From CAYTTR01 sp964440805 (GTDB taxonomy: Bacteria; Acidobacteriota; Aminicenantia; Aminicenantales; Aminicenantaceae): a stretch of DNA of 15,452 nucleotides. The stretch lies in contig CAYTTR010000045.1 in the NCBI GenBank assembly GCA_964440805.1, positions 1 to 15,452 on the forward strand, given 5' to 3'. Below, piece by piece: positions 7,096 to 13,722 of this stretch. The translations under genes and the position numbers were made by a program. Positions within the stretch are counted from its first letter, which is position 1; each line of letters begins with the position of its first letter. Below the pieces are notes generated by a model. It had not been told where the DNA came from, made no database searches, and saw only the letters and a program-made list of their open reading frames with translations.

Positions 7096-7725
7096 TTAAG
7101 GCCTCCTCATTTTCCCGGCTGACGCCTCCACGGCTTCAAATATTTTCGAGTAGTTGCCGCAGCGGCAGAGATTTCCGGAGAGGGCTTGTTTTATTTCATC
7201 CCGGCCGGGTTGAGGATTCTTTTCTAGTAAAGCAGCGGAACTCATAATAAAACCAGGAGTACAGAAACCGCACTGATAACCGTCGTTTTCAATAAAAGCT
7301 TCCTGGACCGGATGAAGTTTTTCTCCCCTGGCCAATCCTTCCACCGTGGTAATTTCTTTTTTATGGGCATCCACAGCTAGTGTCAGGCAGGAATAAACGG
7401 GCCGCCCGTCGAGATGAACCGTACAGCCTCCGCATTCACCCTGATTGCAGATGCTTTTGGTTCCGGTTAAGCCGAGCCGGTCTCTAAGAACCTGGAGAAG
7501 AGTTTCCCGGGATTCAACTTCAAGGGTGTATTTCCTTTTGTTTACAGTTAGAGAGATCTTTTTACGGGAAACAAAAGAAAGCTGTCCCTCCGCCTGTTGA
7601 AGGGAATAGGCTTCATGAGAAAGGAGGCGGGGAGTAACTGCTACGCCCAGGGCCCCGGTACCGAAACCCTTGAGGAAATCCCTTCTACTTACCTTTTTCC
7701 CTTTTCTTTGGTTGCTTTCAGACAT
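7096..7725 (-). CDS. [2Fe-2S] subunit of the molybdo-flavoenzyme, with Tat signal
   Basis: This 209-residue small subunit has two [2Fe-2S] domains. The plant-ferredoxin-type cluster uses C93, C98, C101 and C113 (CNQGECGGC...C). The helical second domain uses C152, C155, C187 and C189 (CGFC...CRC). The N-terminus carries a twin-arginine motif SRRDFLK (R14, R15) followed by a short hydrophobic stretch (~20-31), so the folded enzyme is probably exported by Tat, as for PaoA. It relays electrons from the Mo site to FAD. The ATG has AAGGAG nine bases upstream. It is second in a four-gene operon, 44 bp after the membrane protein and directly abutting the molybdenum subunit. Confidence 0.95.
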   Translation of the reverse strand: MSESNQRKGKKVSRRDFLKGFGTGALGVAVTPRLLSHEAYSLQQAEGQLSFVSRKKISLTVNKRKYTLEVESRETLLQVLRDRLGLTGTKSICNQGECGGCTVHLDGRPVYSCLTLAVDAHKKEITTVEGLARGEKLHPVQEAFIENDGYQCGFCTPGFIMSSAALLEKNPQPGRDEIKQALSGNLCRCGNYSKIFEAVEASAGKMRRP

Positions 7726-7769
7726 TGACTAATCTCCTTAATAAAAGTTAACAAAACAGAAACAGAGCA

Positions 7770-8441
7770 TCAGCCTTTTCTCAGGAAAACAATAAGCAGA
7801 AGAAAAAGAACCAGAACAGAGGAAGAGACTACAGGCTGTAGTTTTATTCCAAACAAGCTCGACTCAGTTTTAAACCGGAAACTCAAGGCTTTCTCTCCTA
7901 ACCAAGCTCCAAAAGGAACAGTGAGCATGGAAACAGCTACAGCCAAAGGCGCATAATAGAGAGAAAGAGGGAATCCTGTCCCGGGAACAACGCAAGCTGG
8001 TATTCCGGTTGCATACTTAACTAAAGGAAAAAGATTGACTGCCAGCAAGGCCGACATTCCACCCATGGCAGCCTGTCCTGTCTTCTTTTCCAAAAGAGCC
8101 TTGTCCAGAAGAACCACAAGCAAAAGAAAAGCCAGTCCTTCCATAAAGAAAGCAAAGATGGGATTGGCTACTGCACCGTGAAAAAAAGGCAGAGATAAAA
8201 GCAAGGCATCGAATGTTTTTATCAGGGAAACAAGAACAATCATTAACAAAACAGGAAGAAAACGGCGGGTATAGAACCAGAGGAAGGCAATAAATAAAAG
8301 GGCTACTCCCGTCATTAAAGATCCTGAAACAGAAGCAGCACACTTTCTTAATCCCATGCCTAAAGCAGCCTCTGAGAATCCCCAGACAGCTCCTCCAACA
8401 ATCACGGCACTCAGCCAGTTTTTAACCGGGCGTTTTTCCAT
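7770..8441 (-). CDS. Polytopic membrane protein heading the molybdoenzyme operon
   Basis: This 223-residue protein is strongly hydrophobic, with about seven predicted membrane segments (roughly 10-28, 39-57, 60-76, 92-113, 124-142, 158-180, 203-221). Short positive loops (RKC, TRR, KALLEKK) favour a cytoplasmic N-terminus. I do not recognise the family. It has the size and compactness of a small integral component such as an ECF-type S component or an anchor protein, but no diagnostic motif is seen. It is first in the operon, just downstream of a strong promoter and a GAGGAGGGG ribosome binding site. Co-transcription with an apparently exported molybdo-flavoenzyme suggests a role in substrate or metal uptake or in membrane attachment; that is inference from position only. 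Confidence 0.82.
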   Translation of the reverse strand: MEKRPVKNWLSAVIVGGAVWGFSEAALGMGLRKCAASVSGSLMTGVALLFIAFLWFYTRRFLPVLLMIVLVSLIKTFDALLLSLPFFHGAVANPIFAFFMEGLAFLLLVVLLDKALLEKKTGQAAMGGMSALLAVNLFPLVKYATGIPACVVPGTGFPLSLYYAPLAVAVSMLTVPFGAWLGEKALSFRFKTESSLFGIKLQPVVSSSVLVLFLLLIVFLRKG

Positions 8442-8468
8442 GTCCCCTCCTCATTTTTTTTATTAAAA

Positions 8469-8497
8469 ATTATAGTTTTTTAAATTACTTTTGACAA
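8469..8497 (-). promoter_or_regulatory. Strong sigma-70-type promoter of the molybdoenzyme operon
   Basis: On the minus strand TTGTCA (8492-8497, five of six -35 matches) is separated by exactly 17 bp from a perfect TATAAT (8469-8474). It lies in the 63-bp gap after the dGTPase gene. The expected start near 8462 gives a ~20-nt leader containing the GAGGAGGGG ribosome binding site of the membrane protein gene. Confidence 0.75.
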
Positions 8498-8504
8498 ATT
8501 TTTT

Positions 8505-9533
8505 TCACCCCGGCCAGGAACGGGGAAAAAAGAGCTTTTCATAAAGCCCGAGAGCATAACGGTCGGTCATTCCGGCAATAAAATCCCCTGCTCTTACCTC
8601 TAAGGAATCCTCTTCGGGATAAGGTTTAACAAATTCATCTGGACGCTCAAGAACATATTCAAATAAGTCGGTCAGAATTTTTTCCGTCTTGGTTAATTCT
8701 CCTTTGGCTTTAGGATTAAAATAGACCCTCTCATAAAGAAAATCCCTTAAGGCTTCCATCGCTTCCATTATCTCATCGCTCATGTCGATCCTGACCAGGC
8801 CTTTTTTTAAGCTGGAATTAACCACATCCTCAACCATTCTGTCTATCCTATGAGCCGGCCATTTGCCGAGAATTTGAACCAATTCTTGGGGAATATCAGC
8901 GGCTTTAAGAACTCCGGCCCGGACAGCATCGTCAATGTCATGGTTGACATAGGCTATAACATCTGAAATCCGGACTATTTGGCCTTCCAATGTCTTCGGC
9001 ATGTTTTCCGCCTTGTCAGAAAGTATTTCCCCTCTCCCCTTGGTATGTTTGTATATCCCATATCTTACTTCATAAGTAAGATTAAGGCCTTTTCCGTCAT
9101 ATTCCAATTTATCCACTACCCGGAGACTGTGCCGGGCATGATGAAATCCTCCGGGGATCAGTTCATTCAGCACTTTTTCCCCTGAATGACCGAAAGGAGT
9201 ATGCCCCAGGTCGTGGCCGAGAGCAACGGCTTCGGTCAAATCTTCATTGAGGCGCAAAGCCTTGGCGATTGTCCGTGAAATCTGGGATACTTCTAAAGTA
9301 TGGGTCAGTCTTGTCCGGTAATGATCACCGAAAGGAGAAAGAAAAACCTGGGTTTTATGCTTAAGCCTGCGGAAAGACTTGGAATGAATGATTCTGTCCC
9401 GGTCGCGCTGAAAATCTGTTCTTAAAGAATGAGGTCTCTCAGGTTTCTTCCTGCCCCTGGTTTGAGAACTGAAACAGGCTTTATCGGAGAGAAACAAATG
9501 TTCGGCTTTTTCAAGCTCTTCTCTTATGCTCAT
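8505..9533 (-). CDS. dgt: dGTPase-like HD-domain deoxynucleoside triphosphate triphosphohydrolase
   Basis: This 342-residue protein has the HD phosphohydrolase signature of the dGTPase family. Conserved elements are DRDRIIHSKSFRRLKHKTQVF (~44-64), H78 in RLTHTLEVSQISR, the metal-binding H107-D108 with H111 and H116 in GHDLGHTPFGHSGE, and D191 in RISDVIAYVNHDIDDA. Members cleave dNTPs to deoxynucleoside and triphosphate, affecting dNTP pools or phage defence. The short form (~340 aa) corresponds to the type-2 dGTPase-like group common outside enterobacteria. It follows the 3-hydroxyacyl-CoA dehydrogenase-like gene by 36 bp on the same strand, so it may be co-transcribed. The ribosome binding site is weak (GGGGTT). 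Confidence 0.93.
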   Translation of the reverse strand: MSIREELEKAEHLFLSDKACFSSQTRGRKKPERPHSLRTDFQRDRDRIIHSKSFRRLKHKTQVFLSPFGDHYRTRLTHTLEVSQISRTIAKALRLNEDLTEAVALGHDLGHTPFGHSGEKVLNELIPGGFHHARHSLRVVDKLEYDGKGLNLTYEVRYGIYKHTKGRGEILSDKAENMPKTLEGQIVRISDVIAYVNHDIDDAVRAGVLKAADIPQELVQILGKWPAHRIDRMVEDVVNSSLKKGLVRIDMSDEIMEAMEALRDFLYERVYFNPKAKGELTKTEKILTDLFEYVLERPDEFVKPYPEEDSLEVRAGDFIAGMTDRYALGLYEKLFFPRSWPG

Positions 9534-9569
9534 ACTAACCCCGATTTTTCCAGAAAAACCTCCTTCTTT

Positions 9570-10277
9570 TCAATGATAAAAACCGGACTCACTTGCAAGA
9601 GGCCAGGGAGTATTTTTCTGAACCTGGCTAACTAACAACGATGGAACCGGAAAATTAATTTCCCGGCGATGCGAGTTTTCCATCTTTTCCACAATCATCT
9701 GAAAGGCTGTCTGGATGCCTTTGTCATTCATTAAAGAAAACGGACCTTTCTTCCAGCCTAAAGCTTTTTGGCAACCAAGATCAACTTCATCAAACTCTGC
9801 TACTCCGGCTTCAACAATCTCTGAAGCCAGCATAAAAGCTACTGCCAGAAAACGCCGGCTGAGAATATCCAGGACAAGAGAATCTTCTCCTTTTCCTCTC
9901 TCAACTGCAGGTTCTTTTTTCTCTGCCGAATCATCCCGTCCGGCCTTTCTTTTATCCATAAAAATGCTTTCCCTTAAGGTGAAAAAATTGTGGTAAACTT
10001 CAGAGAATCCTTTTTCTTTTTCGTCTATAAGAGACTTAAGAAAGGGAATGACCCGCTCATTACCCAGCTCTTGATAAATGGAATATACTCCTTTTTCAGA
10101 TAAAAAGGCTTTTTTTGAGGCATCCTCCACCATTTCCCACTTATAGCCTTCTTTAAGCATCCGGCCGGATTCAAGGATAAGGGCACCCAGGATTAAATTG
10201 ACCATCCCCCCTTTTCTTTTTTTCTTCAAAGAAACCGGCTCAGGTACAAGCAAATTCATTTCTTTTTCCAGAGGCAT
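9570..10277 (-). CDS. Orphan protein of two 3-hydroxyacyl-CoA dehydrogenase C-terminal-like domains
   Basis: This 235-residue protein resembles the 3HCDH C-terminal domain twice. The clear copy is at ~141-198: FLAVAFMLASEIVEAGVAEF, then DEVDLGCQKALGWKKGPFSLMNDKGIQTA, matching the family pattern of a helix with EA..LVEEGVA, then DID.AM..GLG.P.GPF.L.D..G. A more divergent copy is at ~25-58 (VNLILGALILESGRMLKEGYKWEMVEDASKKAF). A charged linker (~108-133) separates them. The N-terminal NAD-binding Rossmann domain and any enoyl-CoA hydratase domain are absent, and no such sequence lies upstream. It could be a paralogue that has lost catalysis or a partner subunit for a separately encoded N-terminal part. 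The ATG has GGAAGG nine bases upstream. Confidence 0.7.
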   Translation of the reverse strand: MPLEKEMNLLVPEPVSLKKKRKGGMVNLILGALILESGRMLKEGYKWEMVEDASKKAFLSEKGVYSIYQELGNERVIPFLKSLIDEKEKGFSEVYHNFFTLRESIFMDKRKAGRDDSAEKKEPAVERGKGEDSLVLDILSRRFLAVAFMLASEIVEAGVAEFDEVDLGCQKALGWKKGPFSLMNDKGIQTAFQMIVEKMENSHRREINFPVPSLLVSQVQKNTPWPLASESGFYH

Positions 10278-10293
10278 TGTTTCAGTCCTTCCA

Positions 10294-10305
10294 GAGCTTA
10301 AGCTC
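10294..10305. promoter_or_regulatory. 12-bp perfect palindrome in a 5' leader, possible operator
   Basis: GAGCTTAAGCTC is self-complementary and lies between the extended -10 box (10341-10349) and the ATG at 10277. That position would suit a repressor site acting on the orphan dehydrogenase-domain gene. Only the symmetry is seen; the binding role is inferred. Confidence 0.3.
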
Positions 10306-10340
10306 GATTATCATCTTTCCCGGGAAGGGATTGTTTTTTG

Positions 10341-10349
10341 ATTATAACA
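10341..10349 (-). promoter_or_regulatory. Extended -10 promoter for the 3HCDH-like/dgt genes
   Basis: The minus strand reads TGTTATAAT, a perfect TATAAT with the TGn extension that can replace a -35 box. No good -35 is seen 17 bp upstream. It would give a leader of about 57 nt before the ATG at 10277. Confidence 0.45.
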
Positions 10350-10427
10350 CAGGGTTTTACAATATTTTAAGATTTACTACTTTTCGCAAGCATCTCTATT
10401 TCCATGATAGAGATTGTATAGTTAAAG

Positions 10428-10573
10428 AAGAGGAAGGGTATGGGATGAGGAATCCCCTATGAGGGCTGAGCGGGCATGGTTCCTCTCTGAAAGAGAGGAG
10501 AGCGAAGCCCGAATGGGAGCGAGATTCCTCACTAAGGAATCGAGCGGGTGACGAATCCCATACCCTTCCTCTT
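10428..10573. repeat. 146-bp branched palindromic element with 19-bp perfect terminal inverted repeats
   Basis: Positions 10428-10446 are the exact reverse complement of 10555-10573. Nested inside are GAGGAATC (10447-10454) with GATTCCTC (10523-10530), GGGCT (10463-10467) with AGCCC (10506-10510), and a hairpin TCCTCTCT/AGAGAGGA (10481-10488 with 10492-10499). GATTCCT can alternatively pair with AGGAATC (10523-10529 with 10535-10541). GAGCG recurs at the branch points. It carries no gene. It may be a MITE-like or REP-like mobile repeat, or a structured RNA. It lies just upstream of yggS. Confidence 0.75.
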
Positions 10574-10630
10574 ATCACGGTTTTGGGGATGCTTCCCTCC
10601 TTTTTTTCTTACTTGATATTTCTACGGCAT

Positions 10631-10660
10631 TTGATTATTTTTATTGATTAGACTTACACT
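10631..10660 (+). promoter_or_regulatory. Possible yggS promoter
   Basis: TTGATT (10631-10636) and TACACT (10655-10660) are spaced 18 bp apart, and the -10 ends 11 bp before the ATG at 10672. The predicted leader is only a few bases long and has no Shine-Dalgarno, again suggesting near-leaderless expression. Confidence 0.35.
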
Positions 10661-10671
10661 CTAAAAAGAAT

Positions 10672-11331
10672 ATGATTAAAGAAAACGTTAAAGCCTTTCT
10701 GGAGGAAATCCCACCTCACGTAGAACTGGTAGCGGCTGCCAAAGGGAGAACTCCCGAAGAAATGCTCCAGGCGGTTGAGGCTGGAGTTAAAATTATCGGC
10801 CATAATTATGTTCAGGAAGCTCAAAAAGCATTTCAGCTCATCGGCAATAAAATCAAGTGGCACTTCATCGGTCATCTCCAGAAAAACAAAGTGAAAAAAG
10901 CTATTGAGCTCTTTGATATGATTGAGACTGTCGATTCTTTTTCCTTGGCCAAAGAAATAAACAAGAGATGCCGGCCAAAAAATAAAATAATGCCGGTTCT
11001 AATTGAGGTAAACAGCGGCCGGGAGCCTCAAAAATTCGGAGTTTTACCGGAAGAAACAGAAACCCTAATCAAGGAAATAGGGCGCCTGGAAAACATTCGC
11101 CTTCTCGGTTTGATGACCATGGGACCTGAAGTGGGAGATCCGGAAGATGCCCGCCCTTATTTTCAGGTAACCAGGGAACTTTTTGAGAAAATAAAAAAAC
11201 TTGATCTACCTCATATAGAAATGAAATATCTCTCTATGGGAATGACCAACTCCTACCGGGTTGCCATAGAAGAAGGAGCCAATATGATACGGATAGGAAC
11301 CAAAATTTTCGGCCCCCGAAATTACGACTGA
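10672..11331 (+). CDS. yggS: YggS/PLPBP-family pyridoxal phosphate homeostasis protein
   Basis: This 219-residue protein is a complete member of the YggS family, a fold-type III PLP-binding barrel with no known enzyme activity that buffers PLP and affects amino acid and keto acid pools. K24 in VAAAKGRT is the PLP Schiff-base lysine. Other family motifs are GHNYVQEA (GENRVQE in many members), WHFIGHLQKNK, EVNSGREPQKFGV, LGLMTM, and the C-terminal LSMGMTNSYRVAIEEGANMIRIGTKIFGPR, which binds the PLP phosphate. In GHNY the usual E/R pair of GENR is changed. It stands alone on the + strand, without the usual yggT, proC or sepF neighbours, between two large palindromic elements. Confidence 0.95.
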   Translation: MIKENVKAFLEEIPPHVELVAAAKGRTPEEMLQAVEAGVKIIGHNYVQEAQKAFQLIGNKIKWHFIGHLQKNKVKKAIELFDMIETVDSFSLAKEINKRCRPKNKIMPVLIEVNSGREPQKFGVLPEETETLIKEIGRLENIRLLGLMTMGPEVGDPEDARPYFQVTRELFEKIKKLDLPHIEMKYLSMGMTNSYRVAIEEGANMIRIGTKIFGPRNYD

Positions 11332-11393
11332 ATCCACCAGACTATTAAATTAGACGCTTTCTTTTATTTTGTTCAAGCATTTTTACGAAACTT

Positions 11394-11647
11394 GATAGTA
11401 TTAGGTATTCCCTGCAGCGACATTGAGGCGCTAACCTTATCGAACCGCTCTTAGAGGGAAACCGACTTTGGCGGACGGCGAGGATGTATTGAGCCTGCCT
11501 CAGATAAAAGGGATTAGAATTCGTCTTAACACTAAAAAAGGTGATTTAGGCTGAATTATTTACGCGGAGTTCCGCAGCCGCCGAGAAGAGCGGTGAGAGA
11601 AGGTGAAAAAGCGCCGAACCGGAGCGGAGGGCATACCTAATACTATC
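11394..11647. repeat. 254-bp foldable element with 15-bp terminal inverted repeats
   Basis: Positions 11394-11408 are the exact reverse complement of 11633-11647, and after one mismatch CCCT (11410-11413) pairs with AGGG (11628-11631). Further nested pairs are GCGC (11428-11431 with 11611-11614), ACCTT/AAGGT (11434-11438 with 11600-11604), ACCGCTCTT/AAGAGCGGT (11444-11452 with 11586-11594), CGGCG/CGCCG (11476-11480 with 11579-11583), and ATTGAGCCT with AGGCTGAAT (11488-11496 with 11548-11556, one mismatch). Nearly the whole element folds into one long branched stem. No clear target-site duplication flanks it and it has no gene. It could be a MITE-like element or a structured RNA. Confidence 0.75.
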
Positions 11648-11697
11648 TGATTTGAAAGATGGCCTCAAAACTATTTCATGTGAAAAAACCATAGAAT

Positions 11698-11742
11698 TAT
11701 GTAAACGCAAATTACTAAATAAACGCGATAAATCCAATCAGC
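11698..11742. repeat. Second degenerate 9-bp tandem array, consensus NNNATAAAC
   Basis: Five nonamers run in register: TATGTAAAC, GCAAATTAC, TAAATAAAC, GCGATAAAT, CCAATCAGC. Period and consensus match the array at 1973-2035. It ends two bases from the DUF362 stop codon, so it lies at a gene's 3' boundary. The match is weaker than in the first array. Confidence 0.5.
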
Positions 11743-11744
11743 AT

Positions 11745-12638
11745 CTATATCAAACTGCCTTCTGCCCATCCCAGCTTGATCAGCTCGATTTTCTCCGGAT
11801 CACTGTTTCCCAAATGATGCCTGGTATCGGCCAGATAAATATGCTTGGCCGGAGGCTGGAGGAGTCTTTCCTCGCCAAAATATTCTTTTCTTTTTGCTTG
11901 AAGAATACGAACTCCTACGGCATCCACCGCCACCGGATCAAGGCCGGCCAGCATCCCCCGGTAAGGCCAGGTGTACTTCCGGCTGTAATGATGAGGACCT
12001 ATTCCATGGAAAAGAGGAGTGAACATTACCAGGATATTCAGCCTCGTTTTTTCTTTCAGGTTATAATCATTCCAGATAGAAGCCAGGTCGGCACAAGAGT
12101 CTCCATGATAAGCAGCCGGACTGGGAACAAACATAATGTAATTTTTAATACAGGTTCCCATACCGGACCAGTGATGAGTTCTTCCCGGCCGGGCATTAAT
12201 CAAAGCGGTAGCCTTTTGAAACACAGCATTCCGCCGGACGCCGCGGTCATCAATACCTATATTTTCCTCAGCTACTCCAACCTCCATTACCCTGCGCTTG
12301 AGGGCCTGCTCCACTTCCCTGGTAGTGGGAATATACCGCCAGACATTTGATTTAATGCCCACAATATCTTCCGGCTTAATTAATTGCTTCCAGGCAGACA
12401 AAGGATCTCCTTCATCAAGTAAAGCCATGACAGCTTCATCCAGCATTTTCCGGATGACTTCCTGGTTGGGTTCGTTCCGTTCGTTTAAAGCATTTATATC
12501 CCTTATTAAAACTACCCGGCTTTTTCCCCTTTCTTCAGGAAAAGCCCTGAGGATATTGTTAAAAGAAAAAGCACCAACCAGCGGAGCGGCTGCGGCAGCT
12601 TTAATGAAATCCCGTCTGGTAATTATTTTCTTTCTCAT
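11745..12638 (-). CDS. DUF362-domain protein with Tat signal
   Basis: This 297-residue protein begins with a twin-arginine signal, TRRDFIKAAAAAPLVGAF (R8, R9), predicting Tat export. The body matches the DUF362 family: VVLIRDINAL, then ...IKPEDIVGIKSNVWR (~86-100), NARPGRTHHWSGMGTCIKNYIMFVP, CADLASIWNDY, LNILVMFTPLFHGIGPHH, and MLAGLDPVAVDAVGVRILQAKR near the C-terminus. The family has no firmly established biochemical role; some members are fused to ferredoxin domains. Here no [4Fe-4S] ferredoxin motif is present. Use of Tat suggests a folded, perhaps cofactor-bearing, exported protein. It is second in a two-gene unit, 55 bp behind the DUF6599 gene, with GGGGAGGAG just before the ATG. Confidence 0.85.
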   Translation of the reverse strand: MRKKIITRRDFIKAAAAAPLVGAFSFNNILRAFPEERGKSRVVLIRDINALNERNEPNQEVIRKMLDEAVMALLDEGDPLSAWKQLIKPEDIVGIKSNVWRYIPTTREVEQALKRRVMEVGVAEENIGIDDRGVRRNAVFQKATALINARPGRTHHWSGMGTCIKNYIMFVPSPAAYHGDSCADLASIWNDYNLKEKTRLNILVMFTPLFHGIGPHHYSRKYTWPYRGMLAGLDPVAVDAVGVRILQAKRKEYFGEERLLQPPAKHIYLADTRHHLGNSDPEKIELIKLGWAEGSLI

Positions 12639-12669
12639 CTCTCCTCCCCTGTCTTAGAAAATCTTTTTT

Positions 12670-12695
12670 AAGCCTTAATAAAAATAGTAAGGCTT
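12670..12695. other. Intergenic hairpin between DUF6599 and DUF362 genes
   Basis: AAGCCTTA (12670-12677) and TAAGGCTT (12688-12695) form a perfect 8-bp stem with a 10-nt loop, overlapping the DUF6599 stop codon. On the minus strand it is followed by an A run and not a T run, so it does not look like an intrinsic terminator. A stabilising or processing stem inside the operon mRNA is more likely. Confidence 0.45.
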
Positions 12696-13611
12696 ATTTA
12701 GGGAGCTTGAATTTTTCCTGCTTGGCTAAAACTTCACTAATCAATTCACCGGCAGCTTCCCTGGAAATTGCATCAAAAACAACCACCACCAACGACTCTT
12801 GTTGTTCAATCCGGGTCCACCGGTTGTTTTCAGTCAGGACTAAAGCCTCTCTTTCTGCATCCGGAAGATAATTCTGACGGAAACTTTGATAAGCCTCTCT
12901 TGCTTTCTCCGGGCTATGGTAATCCACCACAAGAACAACGGTTTTATCTTTATCACCATAAAAAGCAAGAACCGCTTCTGTTTCCTGGTCAAGCAGAAGG
13001 ATATTTTGATCCGCTACAAAATAATGATAATTCAAAATGAGATGATTATGAAAATAATGAACCCGGTTGCAATTCAGGTCTTTTTCAGGCAAAAGAGAAA
13101 CAATCCTGGGAAGAGCGGACTCCCCGGGGATAGCCTGAGCAATCTTTTCTCCCATGGAAAACAAAGCCTTCTTGGCCTCAACAGTTTCTTCCTCAGAATA
13201 GAGGGAGACAAAATAACAGTCTTTCCAGAATGAAAGCAGGCCGCCCTTGTAAACAGCTCCCTGGCCTATTGGTATTTCTTCTCCTTCCCGGTCATGAGTG
13301 AAAACCCCGAAAGCATCTTCTCCTGAACCCATATGAAAAAGATCAACAAAAATATCAGGTTGAGCTTCCCGGCTGTATCTCCGGGCAAGAAGGAGTTTGA
13401 AATTATAAGCCCGATATACTTCTCCCGCCCCGTTAATGTAATCGAAAATCGTTTCCGGATCATAGAAATTGTCTTCCTGCATTTTCCATCCCAGAATTTG
13501 ATCCGGAAGCAAACTCTTCATCTCTTTATCAGAAATCTCGGGTATCTCTTTGGCCACTACTCCCCCTCCCAGAAAAAAAAGACTAAATAAAACCGTAGAA
13601 ATTGCCCTCAT
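12694..13611 (-). CDS. Secreted DUF6599-like protein
   Basis: This 305-residue protein has a Sec-type signal peptide (MRAISTVLFSLFFLGGGVVA, cleavage near A20-K21). The mature part shows features of the DUF6599 family: LLPDQILGWK, then FYDPETIFDYINGAGEVYRAYNF (~48-70), VDLFHMGSGEDAFGVFTHDR (~89-108), and VYKGGLLSFWKDCYFVSLY. The family has no assigned function. It lies upstream of, and probably is co-transcribed with, the Tat-exported DUF362 protein, so the two may act together outside the cytoplasm. The ATG is preceded at 8 bp by TAAAAT and no Shine-Dalgarno. Confidence 0.82.
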   Translation of the reverse strand: MRAISTVLFSLFFLGGGVVAKEIPEISDKEMKSLLPDQILGWKMQEDNFYDPETIFDYINGAGEVYRAYNFKLLLARRYSREAQPDIFVDLFHMGSGEDAFGVFTHDREGEEIPIGQGAVYKGGLLSFWKDCYFVSLYSEEETVEAKKALFSMGEKIAQAIPGESALPRIVSLLPEKDLNCNRVHYFHNHLILNYHYFVADQNILLLDQETEAVLAFYGDKDKTVVLVVDYHSPEKAREAYQSFRQNYLPDAEREALVLTENNRWTRIEQQESLVVVVFDAISREAAGELISEVLAKQEKFKLPK

Positions 13612-13619
13612 CTTTAATT

Positions 13620-13625
13620 ATTTTA
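13620..13625 (-). promoter_or_regulatory. Possible -10 box of the DUF6599/DUF362 unit
   Basis: TAAAAT on the minus strand lies 8 bp before the ATG at 13611; the -35 region (TTTATT at 13643-13648) is weak. As at two other genes in the window, the placement implies a leaderless transcript. Confidence 0.3.
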
Positions 13626-13722
13626 GCTAAATAATAAGGAAAAATAAAGAAAGGACGGAATCCGGTTAAACTTGAATCCTCTTTTTCTTTGTGGTAAGGA
13701 TGGAAAAAAGAGGTTTTTATAA

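Larger units (their letters stand above)
10278..10671. other. Divergent intergenic region with palindromic element
   Basis: This 394-bp region lies between the divergent orphan dehydrogenase-domain gene and yggS. It contains a leader palindrome, an extended -10 promoter for the minus strand, a 146-bp inverted-repeat element and a + strand promoter candidate, each listed separately. A small GGGA/TCCC stem followed by a T run lies at 10586-10607. The only reading frames across the element are shadows of its palindromic sequence. Confidence 0.5.
11332..11744. other. Convergent intergenic region with large palindrome and 9-bp repeats
   Basis: This 413-bp region lies between the 3' ends of yggS and the DUF362 gene. 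It is largely filled by a 254-bp inverted-repeat element (11394-11647) and a degenerate 9-bp array (11698-11742). No convincing intrinsic terminator with a T tract is seen for either gene; the palindrome may serve that role. Confidence 0.5.

Noticed and set aside
10396..10578. 60-aa minus-strand ORF across the palindrome
   Set aside because: Its sequence is produced by the inverted-repeat element; no ribosome binding site and no recognisable domain.
11394..11647. Group II intron remnant or integron attC site
   Set aside because: I could not find a domain V-like hairpin or attC core sites; the structure is one long nested stem with terminal repeats.
11546..11737. 63-aa minus-strand ORF in the 254-bp element
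   Set aside because: Reads through the right arm and the 9-bp array; no start signal.
11652..12350. 232-aa + strand ORF
   Set aside because: Antisense to the DUF362 gene; composition is not protein-like and it starts in the repeat region.
12670..12695. Intrinsic terminator after DUF6599
   Set aside because: The stem is followed by A, not T, on the coding strand and the next gene lies closely behind with a good ribosome binding site.
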